Source: Candidatus Albibeggiatoa sp. nov. NOAA
GTDB lineage: Bacteria > Pseudomonadota > Gammaproteobacteria > Beggiatoales > Beggiatoaceae
Length of the DNA stretch: 48,880 nt
Assembly (NCBI GenBank): GCA_025800385.1
Contig: JAOXRS010000254.1
Coordinates: forward strand, 1-48,880
Direction: 5' to 3'
Part shown: one piece after another, positions 9,222-17,938 of the stretch
How the letters are laid out: each line of letters opens with the position of its first letter
Position numbering within the stretch: position 1 is the first letter of the stretch
Made by a program: the position numbers and the translations under genes
The notes under the pieces: generated by a model
What the model saw: the letters and a program-made list of their open reading frames with translations, nothing else
Told to the model about the DNA's origin: nothing
Database searches by the model: none

Positions 9222-12200
9222 ATGCGCCTTAGTAAACTCAAACTTGCGGGATTTAAATCCTTTGTCGAGCCTACCACTTTGTTATTCCCCAGTAATCGTG
9301 TTGGCGTAATCGGGCCTAATGGCTGCGGCAAATCCAACGTGATCGATGCCGTGCGCTGGGTCATGGGCGAAAGCTCAGCGAAAAATCTGCGTGGCGGCGC
9401 GATGACCGACGTAATTTTTAACGGCTCAAGCAAACGCAAACAAGCAGACAAAGCCTATATTGAACTGGTATTTGACGAAGTCGAACTGGAACAATATGAA
9501 GGACAAGACGAAATTTCCGTACGACGTGAAATCAATCGCAAAGCCCAATCCACCTATTTCCTCAACGGCATGAAATGTCGGCGTAAAGACATCACCGATT
9601 TATTTTTAGGCACAGGTTTGGGCCCTCGCAGTTACTCAATTATCGAACAAGGCATGATCTCACGTTTGATTGAAGCCAAACCCGATGATTTGCGGATATT
9701 TTTTGAAGAAGCGGCGGGTATTTCCAAATATAAAGAACGGCGCAAAGAAACCGAGCAGCGTATGAAGCAAACCCGTGACAATATGGCGCGTTTGGATGAA
9801 ATTCGTGGAGAATTGGATAAACAACTGGCTAAACTGAAAAAACAAGCTAGAGAAGCTGAAAAATATAAAGAGCTGAAAGAATCAGAACATTTATTACGCG
9901 GGCAATTATTAGCGATTCGTTGGCAAAATTTGGATACTGATATTCAAGCCCAACAACAACAAATTGATGAATCAGCCGCAAACTTACAAGCAGATTTACT
10001 GTCTTTACATGAACTTGAAGAAAAAAACACCCAAGGTCGTGAGGATAGAATTCAAGCTCAAAAGCATTTAGATGCAACCCAAGAACGCTTTTATACAATT
10101 GATGGTGAAATTAACCGTTTACAACAATCGATTGAACATGCCAGCGAACGCAACGAACAATTGCAATGGGACTTAGAACAGGTTGAAGATAGTTTAAATA
10201 GCAACCGTGAGCAAAAAGAAGAAGACCAACAACAACTTGATGATTTAACAGTTGATATTGCGGAATCTGAAGCACAACTTGAATCAGCACAAGAAGCCGA
10301 GCAAGAAACCCAAGCCAGTTTAGAAGAAGCAGAATCACAGTTACATGACTGGCAGCTACAATGGGATGAATTTAATCAAAAAGCCGCCGAACCCATGCAA
10401 CGCTCACAAGTGGAAAAGACTCGTTTAGAACACTTAGAGCACCAACTTGACCAAAGCCAGCAGCGTTTATTTAAATTAGAGTCAGAAAGTCAGCAAATCG
10501 ATATAAAACTAGTCGAAAATGAATTAAAAGTGCTAGAAGAAGAAATGGATGGTGTGAAATCAGAATTGGATGAATCCGATGCACAACTAGCTGAATTTCA
10601 AGAATCTGTCACTCATTTACGTGAAGAAACCCAGCATTTATCCGCAGAATTGCATCAAAACCAAACTAAAGTTAATCAACTGACGGGACGTTTATCCTCT
10701 CTCGAAGCACTGCAAGAGGCGGCGTTAAGTCAAAATGATGATGAATTAAACCAATGGCTGACAGCACAAAACTTAACCAATGCCGAACAAATTGCTCAAG
10801 CGATTCAAGTTGAAACAGGCTGGGAAGTGGCAGTGGAAACGGTTTTAGGCTCAGCGTTGCAAGCGTTGCGTGTGGATAATCTGCACAATTTAACCGATTC
10901 ATTGCAAAATCCACCTACAGGACATTTATTCCTATTTTTAGATAATGCAACCAATCCAAGTAGTACAGAAAACAGTTTATTGCAAAAAGTCACGACAGAT
11001 TTAGATTTAACGCCATTATTGGGGCATATCAAAATTGCCGAAGATATAGAGCAAGCCTTTGCCATGCAAGCTGATTTATTGCCTCATGAATCGATTGTAA
11101 CTAAACAAGGTGTTTTGTTGGGACAAAATTGGTTATGTAGCGACCAAGGCAATGATGCACAGTCTGGTGTATTAGCTAGAGAACAAGAAATTAAACAGAT
11201 TAAAACCGATTTAATCGAATTGAATCAACTGGTTGGTGAGTTAGAACAACAGCTAGACATTCAACGAGATGCTTTACGCCAAGCAGAAAATCAACGCGAT
11301 CAAACCCAAGCCCAAGTCAATGAAGTGCGTCATCAATATTCACAATTGCAATCACAGCATGGTGGAAAATCGGCACGATTGGAAAATTTAAAATTACAGT
11401 TGCGCCGCTTAAATGATGAAAAAGAAGAGTTAAAGCAGAAAATAGAACAAGATAGTGAAAACTTAGATATTACCCGTGAAAATCTGTATCAAGCCCTTGA
11501 TGAAATGGAAAAGTATGCAGATGAACGTGAAAAATTATCCCAACAAAAAGAAGTATTGCAGGAAACGGTTTTACAAGCTCGTCAACGCTATCAAATGACT
11601 AAAGAAAATCGACATCAAGTACAAGTTCGACTGGAAACCATGCGCATTGATAGTCAACGTTTACAACAAGGTATCCAACGTTTAGAAGAACGGCTTGAGC
11701 AGTTAAGTGAGCAAAAATATGAATTAGAGCAAAATATGGCGAAAAATGATCCCGTTGCTGATTTGCGTGATGAATTGGAGAATTTTAGTCAGGAAAAAGA
11801 CGAAATCAGTGAGAAATTAGCTGAAGCCAAACAAACGGTTGAAAATATTGAAAGCAGTTTAACCGAATATGAAGAGCAACGCCGCCAATTGGAAGCACGT
11901 AGCACTGAAATTCGTGGGCAGTTAGAAAAGTTGAAAATGGAATGTCAGGGCAAGGAAGTACGTCGCCAAACCATTGAAGAACAACTGGAAGAACAAGAAT
12001 TAAGTGCGTTGAGTTTATTAGCAGAATTGCCAGAATATGCGGATGAAGAAAGTTGGGTGTCGCAGATTGAAGCCGTTGAACGTAAGTTGACTCGTTTGGG
12101 TTCGGTGAACATGGCAGCGTTGGAGGAATATCAGGAGGAGCAAAACCGTAAGGAATATTTAGATCAGCAATCTGCGGATTTAGATGAGTCATTGAAGACT

Positions 12201-12710
12201 TTAGAAAATGCGATTCGCACCATTGACCGTGAAACTCGTAACCGTTTTAAACATACAATTGATTCGGTGAATACCAGTTTACAAATGTTGTTCCCGCGTT
12301 TGTTTGGTGGTGGTCAGGCATATTTGGAGTTAATTGGTGATGATTTGCTCAAAGCAGGTGTGACCATCATGGCACGTCCTCCCGGAAAACGAAATAGTAC
12401 AATTCATTTACTTTCGGGCGGTGAAAAGGCTTTAACTGCAATTGCGCTGGTTTTTTCCATTTTTGAATTGAACCCATCACCGTTTTGTATGTTGGATGAA
12501 GTGGATGCACCGCTGGATGATACGAACGTGGGGCGTTTTTGTGAGTTGGTTAAGGATATGTCTGAACGAGTGCAGATTATCTTTATTTCACACAATAAGA
12601 TTGCAATGGAAATGGCAAAACAGTTGATTGGTGTGACCATGCAAGAAGCGGGTGTGTCGCGTCCTGTCCCTGTGGACGTGGATGCTGCGGTTGAGATGGT
12701 TTTGGGGTAA
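9222..12710 (+). CDS. smc: Chromosome segregation protein SMC
   Basis: 1162 residues, normal for bacterial SMC. The N-terminal ATPase half has Walker A GPNGCGKSN (31-39) and the typical SMC start LKLAGFKSFVEPT. A long coiled coil rich in Gln and Glu follows (about 170-500), a hinge (about 500-670, around GWEVAVETVLGSALQALRV), a second coiled coil, and a C-terminal half with the ABC signature LLSGGEKAL (about 1060) and Walker B FCMLDEVDAPLDD (about 1087). It forms an ATP-driven DNA-entrapping ring with ScpA and ScpB, neither of which is in the window. The gene is single, divergent from the ROCO gene, with no tight downstream partner. Many glutamine codons give the middle a repetitive look, but the frame is uninterrupted. 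Confidence 0.98.
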   Translation: MRLSKLKLAGFKSFVEPTTLLFPSNRVGVIGPNGCGKSNVIDAVRWVMGESSAKNLRGGAMTDVIFNGSSKRKQADKAYIELVFDEVELEQYEGQDEISVRREINRKAQSTYFLNGMKCRRKDITDLFLGTGLGPRSYSIIEQGMISRLIEAKPDDLRIFFEEAAGISKYKERRKETEQRMKQTRDNMARLDEIRGELDKQLAKLKKQAREAEKYKELKESEHLLRGQLLAIRWQNLDTDIQAQQQQIDESAANLQADLLSLHELEEKNTQGREDRIQAQKHLDATQERFYTIDGEINRLQQSIEHASERNEQLQWDLEQVEDSLNSNREQKEEDQQQLDDLTVDIAESEAQLESAQEAEQETQASLEEAESQLHDWQLQWDEFNQKAAEPMQRSQVEKTRLEHLEHQLDQSQQRLFKLESESQQIDIKLVENELKVLEEEMDGVKSELDESDAQLAEFQESVTHLREETQHLSAELHQNQTKVNQLTGRLSSLEALQEAALSQNDDELNQWLTAQNLTNAEQIAQAIQVETGWEVAVETVLGSALQALRVDNLHNLTDSLQNPPTGHLFLFLDNATNPSSTENSLLQKVTTDLDLTPLLGHIKIAEDIEQAFAMQADLLPHESIVTKQGVLLGQNWLCSDQGNDAQSGVLAREQEIKQIKTDLIELNQLVGELEQQLDIQRDALRQAENQRDQTQAQVNEVRHQYSQLQSQHGGKSARLENLKLQLRRLNDEKEELKQKIEQDSENLDITRENLYQALDEMEKYADEREKLSQQKEVLQETVLQARQRYQMTKENRHQVQVRLETMRIDSQRLQQGIQRLEERLEQLSEQKYELEQNMAKNDPVADLRDELENFSQEKDEISEKLAEAKQTVENIESSLTEYEEQRRQLEARSTEIRGQLEKLKMECQGKEVRRQTIEEQLEEQELSALSLLAELPEYADEESWVSQIEAVERKLTRLGSVNMAALEEYQEEQNRKEYLDQQSADLDESLKTLENAIRTIDRETRNRFKHTIDSVNTSLQMLFPRLFGGGQAYLELIGDDLLKAGVTIMARPPGKRNSTIHLLSGGEKALTAIALVFSIFELNPSPFCMLDEVDAPLDDTNVGRFCELVKDMSERVQIIFISHNKIAMEMAKQLIGVTMQEAGVSRPVPVDVDAAVEMVLG

Positions 12711-12815
12711 CTCCATTGTGCTTACGAATATATTTTCTTTTTATGAAATACTTCATACGCTTTAAGGGGTTAATATACTACAATATTTTTTATACATTAA
12801 CAGGAGAAAGTAATC

Positions 12816-13079
12816 ATGCATACTGAAATTGATGACACTTTATTACAAGAAGCTTTTGCATTGACAAATATTCATAATCAGAAAGAGTTGATTCATTTAG
12901 CGTTGCAGGAGTTTGTGAATAAACGCAAATCGTTGTTTAAATCTCAATCAAATAATCCTATTGCAGCATTGTTAGCATCTGATTTTATTGGTTGTGTAGA
13001 CAGTGATGAAACGACATTATCCCAAAACTATAAAGTTGAATATACAAAGGCATTGAAGGATAAGTATGGTTATCGCTGA
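12816..13079 (+). CDS. VapB-family antitoxin
   Basis: 87 residues. The N-terminal part fits the VapB/DUF2191 ribbon-helix-helix pattern: TEIDDTLLQEAF, then NQKELIHLALQEFV (residues 3-35). The C-terminal half would be the toxin-binding tail. AGGAG nine bases before ATG 12816 is a strong ribosome binding site. The stop overlaps the start of the toxin gene by 14 bases, as usual for vapBC, but that toxin is cut to 11 codons, so this antitoxin has no functional partner here. A TATACT sequence about 45 bases upstream may be its -10 box. Confidence 0.85.
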   Translation: MHTEIDDTLLQEAFALTNIHNQKELIHLALQEFVNKRKSLFKSQSNNPIAALLASDFIGCVDSDETTLSQNYKVEYTKALKDKYGYR

Positions 13080-13278
13080 TACAGGGTTGTGGGTAGCGTA
13101 AAATTTCAGTGCGTCTCTTTGACTCAGGTAAACGTTTTGCCCCATATATCATTTCATAAATAACAGGTGTTGCTGTTCCCATATTGCCTATATTGTTTAG
13201 CAAGGCTTCGACAACTTTAGGATCAGATTTTGGTTTAAGTGGTTCAGATAGGATATTTGTATCTAACAAAAATATCAT
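12985..13278 (-). pseudogene. Truncated PIN-domain toxin with a non-native tail
   Basis: The first 62 residues are a genuine VapC/FitB-type PIN domain: MIFLLDTNILSE with catalytic Asp6, and YEMIYGAKRLPESKRRTEIL with catalytic Glu42. After about residue 62 the frame runs into the antisense of the plus-strand vapB/vapC genes and adds 35 meaningless residues until 12985. The Asp residues normally found near positions 95-120 are lost, so the product should be inactive. ATG 13278 overlaps the upstream antitoxin stop by four bases (ATGA), the usual antitoxin-toxin coupling. The original gene was interrupted at about 13093-13101. Confidence 0.8.
13066..13101 (+). pseudogene. Truncated VapC toxin, first 11 codons only
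   Basis: ATG 13066 overlaps the end of the vapB-like gene and encodes MVIADTGLWVA before TAA 13099-13101. This is the characteristic first strand of a PIN-domain VapC, with the first catalytic Asp at residue 5. The other catalytic acids and about 120 residues are missing. Immediately downstream, the sequence is the antisense of another PIN toxin gene, so the break is at about 13093-13101. Confidence 0.8.
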
Positions 13279-13526
13279 AGCTCTATCGTCCTACCTGTAT
13301 CTAATTTTCTGTCTTGAGACAACATATCAGTATCTAAATCAGCAAGTGCTTCAACGTCTTTGGTGTCCAGAAAATCTTGGAGTGCATTTTTTTGTTCAGG
13401 TTGTTGCACGGAAAAAGGTTCTAAAGCGGCTTGAATCAGTTTTTGCGCAAATTGTTCTGGGTTGGATTGTTGCAGCAATGTTTTGGCAATGTCATCTGCT
13501 AAATCTAAATGAAGTGTGACTTGCAT
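13275..13526 (-). CDS. Antitoxin-like protein of the second (broken) PIN toxin locus
   Basis: 83 residues starting MQVTLHLDLADDIAKTLL, a short beta strand followed by helices, consistent with a small DNA-binding antitoxin. I chose ATG 13526 because a perfect GGAGG lies five bases upstream; the longer frame would start at a TTG inside that ribosome binding site. Its stop overlaps the start of the truncated PIN toxin by four bases, which supports the antitoxin role by context. The exact antitoxin family is not certain. Functional significance is doubtful because the toxin is broken. Confidence 0.7.
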   Translation of the reverse strand: MQVTLHLDLADDIAKTLLQQSNPEQFAQKLIQAALEPFSVQQPEQKNALQDFLDTKDVEALADLDTDMLSQDRKLDTGRTIEL

Positions 13527-13576
13527 GTTGTCCTCCAAATCGTATCAGGTATTTCAATCTGTATGATGGTTACTGT

Positions 13577-15277
13577 TTAGTTTTCAGTACACAATTCATT
13601 ATTTTTCTCAACAAAAAATTGTTTCCACTCCTTATTTTGCACCGTCTCAATTACATCAGCTAAAACCGCACATAAATCATTCGGTATTTGTCTTTCTGCA
13701 AGCATTAACCCAACCGATGCAGCAAATCTATCACCATAAACTTGCGGATAGGATTTTGCCAATGGACGATATAAATCAATCGCTTGTTGCGCATATTCTA
13801 CAGCTTGAGTACTTTTTTCTTGTTCAAAATAAAATACAGCTAATTTGCCTAAAGTATCTGCAACTTCATCGTTAAAAGCCTGCGGATTGATTTTTGCCAG
13901 TTGTTCATAAGTTTCTAAAGCCTCTTTAAAGTGTTGTTCTGCTAACTCATAACGAGTGGTTTGAGCGTAAAGAGTGCCTAAATTATTCTGGGTTTGAGCA
14001 ACATAAGATAAAAAAGCCTGCGGATTGATTTTTGCCAGTTGTTCATAAGTGTCTAAAGCCTCTTTAAAGTGTTGTTCTGCTAACTCATAACGAGTAGTAC
14101 TTTTATAAAGAATGCCTAAATTATTCTGGGTCATTGCCACATCAGGTAAAAAAGCCTGCGGATTTTGTTTTGCTAATTTTTGACGAGTTTCTAAAGCCTT
14201 TTTGTAGTACTGTTCCGCTAACTCATAACGAGTGATATTTTTATAAAGATTGCCTAAATTATTCTGGGTGTTTGCGACATCAGGTAAAAAAGCCTGCGGA
14301 TTGATTTTGGCGAGTTGTTGACGAGTGTCTAAAGCCTGTTTAAAGTGTTGTTTGGCTAACTCATAACGGGTGGTGTCACTGTAAAGATTGCCTAAATTAT
14401 TCTGGGTGGTTGCGACATCAGGTAAAAAAGCCTGCGGTTTGGCGAGTTGTTCATAAGTGTCTAAAGCTGCCTTGAAGTGTTGTTCGGCTAACTCATAACG
14501 GGTGGTTTGAGCGTAAAGAGTGCCTAAATTATTCTGGGTGGTGGCTAATTCACCTAAATACGCATCATCTTCACTTGCCAGTATTTGCAATTCATCTAAA
14601 ATCGTTTCATAAATCCGAGCTGCTGGTTTAAATTGATTTTGTTCTTGTAATAATTTCGCGTAATTACCAGCATATTCAATATTGTCAGGTGCATAACGAT
14701 ATGCTTTTTGATACAAAGGCAAGGCTTTTAACAGCTCATATTGTTGTTCATGTACCAAAGCGCGTGAATAATAAATTTTAGCCCGTTGCTGTTGTTCTTG
14801 TTCAAATTCCTCCTCATCCAATTGCGCAATCAACTCATCCAATAATTGCCCTGCTTTGTCTAAATCACCAGAGTCCAAAGCCAATAATGCTTCATCTAAT
14901 AATTCTTGGCTGATTTGTCCAATAGCTTCAATACTACTTAGCTCTTTTTTCAAGTTATGAAAACGCTTTACCCACTCTTCAATTTGTTGATGCAACTGAC
15001 TAATTTCAGATTCCTGCAAACTCATCAACTTATCATATCTTTTTAATTCACGCTGATGTTGCTTAGCATCGCCTAAAAATTCATTTAAATAGCTTTCTAA
15101 TGCTTGTACTGCTTTTTCTGGCAAATTAATGCAAGTTGGATTGACCGTCACGCCGTTAGAATCTTGTACCACCACATTACAATCACCTTTGATATTGCTT
15201 TCATTACCAAAGAGAGCAGCCTGCACTGAAACACAACTCATTAATAAATAAACCAATAGCCAAAAACGCATCATCAA
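13577..15277 (-). CDS. Exported TPR-repeat protein with an N-terminal Gly-Asp-x-Asn motif
   Basis: 566 residues. Residues 1-20 form a signal peptide (cleavage expected after VQA). Residues 28-46 hold the motif IKGDCNVVVQDSNGVTV. A coiled-coil region follows (about 55-165), then TPRs: degenerate ones at 165-235 and five nearly identical kinesin-light-chain-type units beginning TQNNLG at 247, 291, 337, 383 and 429. The protein should therefore be a periplasmic protein-interaction scaffold. Its start overlaps the stop of the upstream small membrane protein by four bases (ATGA), so they are translationally coupled. Both carry the sequence GD-x-N-x-V-[IV]-Q-D-S, suggesting direct interaction. No catalytic domain is visible. 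Confidence 0.88.
   Translation of the reverse strand: MMMRFWLLVYLLMSCVSVQAALFGNESNIKGDCNVVVQDSNGVTVNPTCINLPEKAVQALESYLNEFLGDAKQHQRELKRYDKLMSLQESEISQLHQQIEEWVKRFHNLKKELSSIEAIGQISQELLDEALLALDSGDLDKAGQLLDELIAQLDEEEFEQEQQQRAKIYYSRALVHEQQYELLKALPLYQKAYRYAPDNIEYAGNYAKLLQEQNQFKPAARIYETILDELQILASEDDAYLGELATTQNNLGTLYAQTTRYELAEQHFKAALDTYEQLAKPQAFLPDVATTQNNLGNLYSDTTRYELAKQHFKQALDTRQQLAKINPQAFLPDVANTQNNLGNLYKNITRYELAEQYYKKALETRQKLAKQNPQAFLPDVAMTQNNLGILYKSTTRYELAEQHFKEALDTYEQLAKINPQAFLSYVAQTQNNLGTLYAQTTRYELAEQHFKEALETYEQLAKINPQAFNDEVADTLGKLAVFYFEQEKSTQAVEYAQQAIDLYRPLAKSYPQVYGDRFAASVGLMLAERQIPNDLCAVLADVIETVQNKEWKQFFVEKNNELCTEN
13856..14539 (-). repeat. Tandem 138-bp coding repeats (TPR units)
   Basis: Five consecutive units within the TPR gene, each starting TQNNLG and containing TTRYELAEQHFKEALDT. 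The spacing between units is 44, 46, 46 and 46 residues; the first unit lacks two residues (LAKPQAF instead of LAKINPQAF). The close nucleotide similarity indicates recent unit duplication. Confidence 0.85.
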
Positions 15278-15519
15278 TTCCTCAACTCAATTTCACTATC
15301 CTGAATGACAGTATTTCCATCGCCATCAATTCTAATTGAATTTCCTGAAAAAAGCGTAATAAATAAGACTGCCAATATCAACAATATTCCCAATCCTAAA
15401 ACAACCCATTTCACATTGCCACTCAAAAGCTGCTGCTGATTATTATCACCAATACTAATATTCGCCTGCTCAACATTGCCTTTTATTTCAATGGATTGAT
15501 TTGTTTGCCTATTTAACAT
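15274..15519 (-). CDS. Small single-helix membrane protein with two Gly-Asp/Asn motifs
   Basis: 81 residues. Residues 10-30 contain IEIKGNVEQANISIGDNN, residues 37-58 are one transmembrane helix (VKWVVLGLGILLILAVLFI), and residues 60-80 contain IRIDGDGNTVIQDSEIEL. The short segments alternate hydrophobic residues with G-[DN] and N, a pattern expected for stacked beta arches. The second motif matches that of the exported TPR protein encoded immediately downstream (overlap of four bases). If the N-terminus is cytoplasmic, motif 1 faces the cytosol and motif 2 the periplasm, where the TPR protein is. The family is not known to me; the function as an adaptor is inference. Confidence 0.75.
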   Translation of the reverse strand: MLNRQTNQSIEIKGNVEQANISIGDNNQQQLLSGNVKWVVLGLGILLILAVLFITLFSGNSIRIDGDGNTVIQDSEIELRN

Positions 15520-15730
15520 AAATAGCCTCTTAAAAATATGTAGATAAATTAAACCATAAATCTTAATTCCATTAAATAATAGCTAATATGTGATTTAAAT
15601 ATGGGTCGGCTGATTTGAAAATATTGAGGACTAGAAAAATAAGAGGGGGCAAGCAATTGACAATATAGAAAAGGTACATAACAGCTGGATAACGCAATCA
15701 GCAGCTAACCAACTGTCAATGTTTAAAAAA

Positions 15731-17089
15731 TTAAGCTGCTTTAGGTAATTCAGGTAATAACAAATCTTTCAAATCTTGTTCGGCATCACCTGTGATATGT
15801 AAATTAAACTGTTCAACTAAGAAATCTAAAATCGCTTCATTTACAAATTGTGGCGGTTTAGGCCCAATGTAAATATCTTTGATTCCTAAGCTGAATAAAG
15901 CCAATAAAATAATTACGGCTTTCTGCTCTAACCAACTCAATACAATTGCAACAGGTAAATCATTTACAGGCACACCCAACGCATCACCAAGAGCCAAGGC
16001 AATATGTACCGCACCATTACTGTCATTGCACTGTCCTAAATCTAAATAACGTGGAATACCTGTCCCCGGAATTGTACCAAAATCCACATCATTGAAACGG
16101 AACTTACCACAACTACTGGTAATCACCACAACATCTTTTGGTAAATTCAACGCCATATCACGATAATAATTGCCTTCTTTCCCTGGTGCATCACAGCCCG
16201 CAATCACAAAGAATTGGCGAATTTTCCCCGCTTTAACCGCATCTAAAATTTGTGGGGCAAGCTCTAAAATCGTTTTGTAATGATGACCTGTGGTTAAAGT
16301 CGCATCACTGCTAAAATCTTCTACACAAGGCAAACTTAAAGCTTTTTCAATCACAGGGCTGAAATCATCATTTTCAATTGGAATCGCTTTCTCTGTGCCT
16401 ACCATTTTGTACGTGAATAAACGTTCACCATAACTGTATTTATCTTTAATCGGCACAATGCAGTTAGTGCTCATGATAATTGCACCCTGCCATTTTTCGA
16501 ATAATTTATCTTGGTCATGCCAAGCCCCACCGATGTTACCTTTCAAATGTGAATATTTACGCAATTCTGGATACGCGTGCCCCGGTAACATTTCAGAGTG
16601 AGTATAAATATTAATACCTTTGCCATCGGTCGCTTGCAATAATTTATGCAACATATCCAAGTTATGGCCAGAAACTAAAATCGCTTTGCCTTCTGCACGG
16701 TTTTGTGAAATTTGAATCGGGGTCGGAATACCAAGATGCTGAGTATGGGCATTACTGAGTAAGTCCATCACTTGCACACCCGCCTGACCAATTTTCATAA
16801 GTTGTGCAATATGCTGGTCAAAACTAAAATTGACGTTTGTCATGGTAAAATATAATGTTTCTGAAACCACATCATCAACGGGTGTTGTATCTGCTTCAAG
16901 TTCGCGCGCGTGCTCACGGTAAGCGGCTAGGCCTTTTAACCCAAAAATCATAAGGTCTTGTAAACGTGCTAAGTTTTCATCTTTTCCGCATGTGCCTAAG
17001 GTCTGATTTTTTGCACCGCAGCCTTTTTCAGCACTCATTTCACATTGGTAACAAAACATTGCAGGAGCTTGTGGTTTCATAATTTGCAC
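15731..17089 (-). CDS. hcp: Hybrid cluster protein (hydroxylamine/NO reductase), short form
   Basis: 452 residues. The four N-terminal cysteines of the proximal cluster are at 13, 16, 24 and 34 (CYQC...GC...TC). All ligands of the hybrid Fe-S-O cluster are present: His142, Glu166, Cys210, Cys299, Cys327, Cys354, Glu388 and Lys390. Compared with the about 550-residue enzymes the helical region between the proximal cluster and His142 is shorter, as in the compact class of Hcp. The protein reduces hydroxylamine or NO and is tied to nitrosative stress in nitrate-reducing cells. A second ATG at 17080 (MKPQAPAMFC) is an alternative start. No NADH-dependent reductase (hcr) is adjacent. An FNR-like box lies 55 bases upstream. 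Confidence 0.95.
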   Translation of the reverse strand: MQIMKPQAPAMFCYQCEMSAEKGCGAKNQTLGTCGKDENLARLQDLMIFGLKGLAAYREHARELEADTTPVDDVVSETLYFTMTNVNFSFDQHIAQLMKIGQAGVQVMDLLSNAHTQHLGIPTPIQISQNRAEGKAILVSGHNLDMLHKLLQATDGKGINIYTHSEMLPGHAYPELRKYSHLKGNIGGAWHDQDKLFEKWQGAIIMSTNCIVPIKDKYSYGERLFTYKMVGTEKAIPIENDDFSPVIEKALSLPCVEDFSSDATLTTGHHYKTILELAPQILDAVKAGKIRQFFVIAGCDAPGKEGNYYRDMALNLPKDVVVITSSCGKFRFNDVDFGTIPGTGIPRYLDLGQCNDSNGAVHIALALGDALGVPVNDLPVAIVLSWLEQKAVIILLALFSLGIKDIYIGPKPPQFVNEAILDFLVEQFNLHITGDAEQDLKDLLLPELPKAA

Positions 17090-17143
17090 TTTGAATTTGG
17101 GGAATATACAGTTTAAGTTTATGAGTGTTTACCACAACTTACC

Positions 17144-17157
17144 TTGATATAAGTCAA
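17144..17157 (-). promoter_or_regulatory. FNR/DNR-type binding site upstream of hcp
   Basis: The plus strand reads TTGATATAAGTCAA, matching the FNR consensus TTGAT-N4-ATCAA with one mismatch. It is centred at 17150.5, 61 bases before the hcp start. With the site at -41.5 the transcription start would be near 17109, and TAAACT (17121-17116, minus strand) sits at the -10 position. This suggests anaerobic or NO-responsive activation. Confidence 0.6.
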
Positions 17158-17318
17158 ATATGATTTATAAAAATCGTTTTATACAAATAACCCTATTTTT
17201 TATCATAATTATCTCAAACACAGTGCGCTACAAGCCTCTCCAATAAAAAACATTGTAAAAATATCTGCTTAGGTTACACTATGTTTTTTTTTGAAGAAAC
17301 TAATATGAATCTTAGCCT

Positions 17319-17870
17319 ATGGATACTGACATATTAAGCCGTTCCATTGTGGTGTTTTCAAAAAGTTATTTACCCATTGGTCGGGTCAACATAAAACGAG
17401 CAATTATTTTGCTTATCACTGAAAAGGCTGAACCGTTAGAAATTGAGTCAGCCAGTCAACCTATTCACATTCGCTCTCCTAATACCACGCTTGCCGTTCC
17501 TCAACATATCCGCTTAACCGTCGCTCATAAAGAACGTAGATGGCGTGTGCCCGCAGTGAGTCGTCGGGAAATTCTGCGTCGGGATAAACATGCGTGTCAA
17601 TATTGTGGTTCAACCAAGAAATTGACGATTGACCATGTGATGCCGCGTTCTCGTGGAGGGACACATACATGGGATAATGTGGTTACTGCATGTGAGCGTT
17701 GCAATAGCCGTAAGGGAGATCGTACCCCGCAAGAAGCCGGGATGTTAATGCGAACTAAGCCAAAAGCACCACCTCATCCAGCAGTGTCATTTGCTGACGA
17801 TTTTTGGCGTAGTCATCATAAAAAACAAGTAGAAGAGCAGTTGGTAGGAGAAGAAGTTGCAGAGTCTTAG
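17319..17870 (+). CDS. HNH endonuclease-type protein
   Basis: 183 residues. The central part (about 88-145) is an HNH domain: CQYCG zinc pair, TIDHVMPRSRGG with the catalytic His, WDNVVTAC and CERCNSRKGDRTP with the second zinc pair. Residues 1-85 form a conserved N-terminal region (VVFSKSYLPIGRVNIKRAI) typical of chromosomally encoded HNH proteins widespread in proteobacteria and cyanobacteria, whose role is not settled (DNA repair or restriction-like). The C-terminus is Lys/Glu-rich. It stands alone, divergent from hcp. No strong Shine-Dalgarno sequence precedes the ATG. Confidence 0.88.
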   Translation: MDTDILSRSIVVFSKSYLPIGRVNIKRAIILLITEKAEPLEIESASQPIHIRSPNTTLAVPQHIRLTVAHKERRWRVPAVSRREILRRDKHACQYCGSTKKLTIDHVMPRSRGGTHTWDNVVTACERCNSRKGDRTPQEAGMLMRTKPKAPPHPAVSFADDFWRSHHKKQVEEQLVGEEVAES

Positions 17871-17879
17871 ATTATGGAT

Positions 17880-17912
17880 GGGTAGTCCTGTATAAATGCT
17901 ACGGGACTACTC
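17880..17912. terminator. Bidirectional terminator hairpin
   Basis: GGGTAGTCCTGTA (17880-17892) pairs with TACGGGACTACTC (17900-17912), 13 pairs including two G-U, around a 7-base loop. It separates the convergent HNH and cysS genes; ATTTAAATTA follows. Confidence 0.7.
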
Positions 17913-17938
17913 ATTTAAATTACACCATTGCTATTGAC

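Noticed and set aside
11806..12192. A 128-codon minus-strand frame within smc
   Set aside because: It lies antisense to the well-conserved C-terminal half of SMC and has no recognisable product.
12985..13278. The 97-residue frame as an intact PIN toxin
   Set aside because: Only residues 1-62 look like a PIN domain; the tail is the antisense of vapB/vapC and lacks the C-terminal catalytic acids.
13856..14539. Regular repeats as a CRISPR array
   Set aside because: The repeats are 132-138 bp, in frame and encode TPRs within a longer gene; there are no short repeats with unique spacers.
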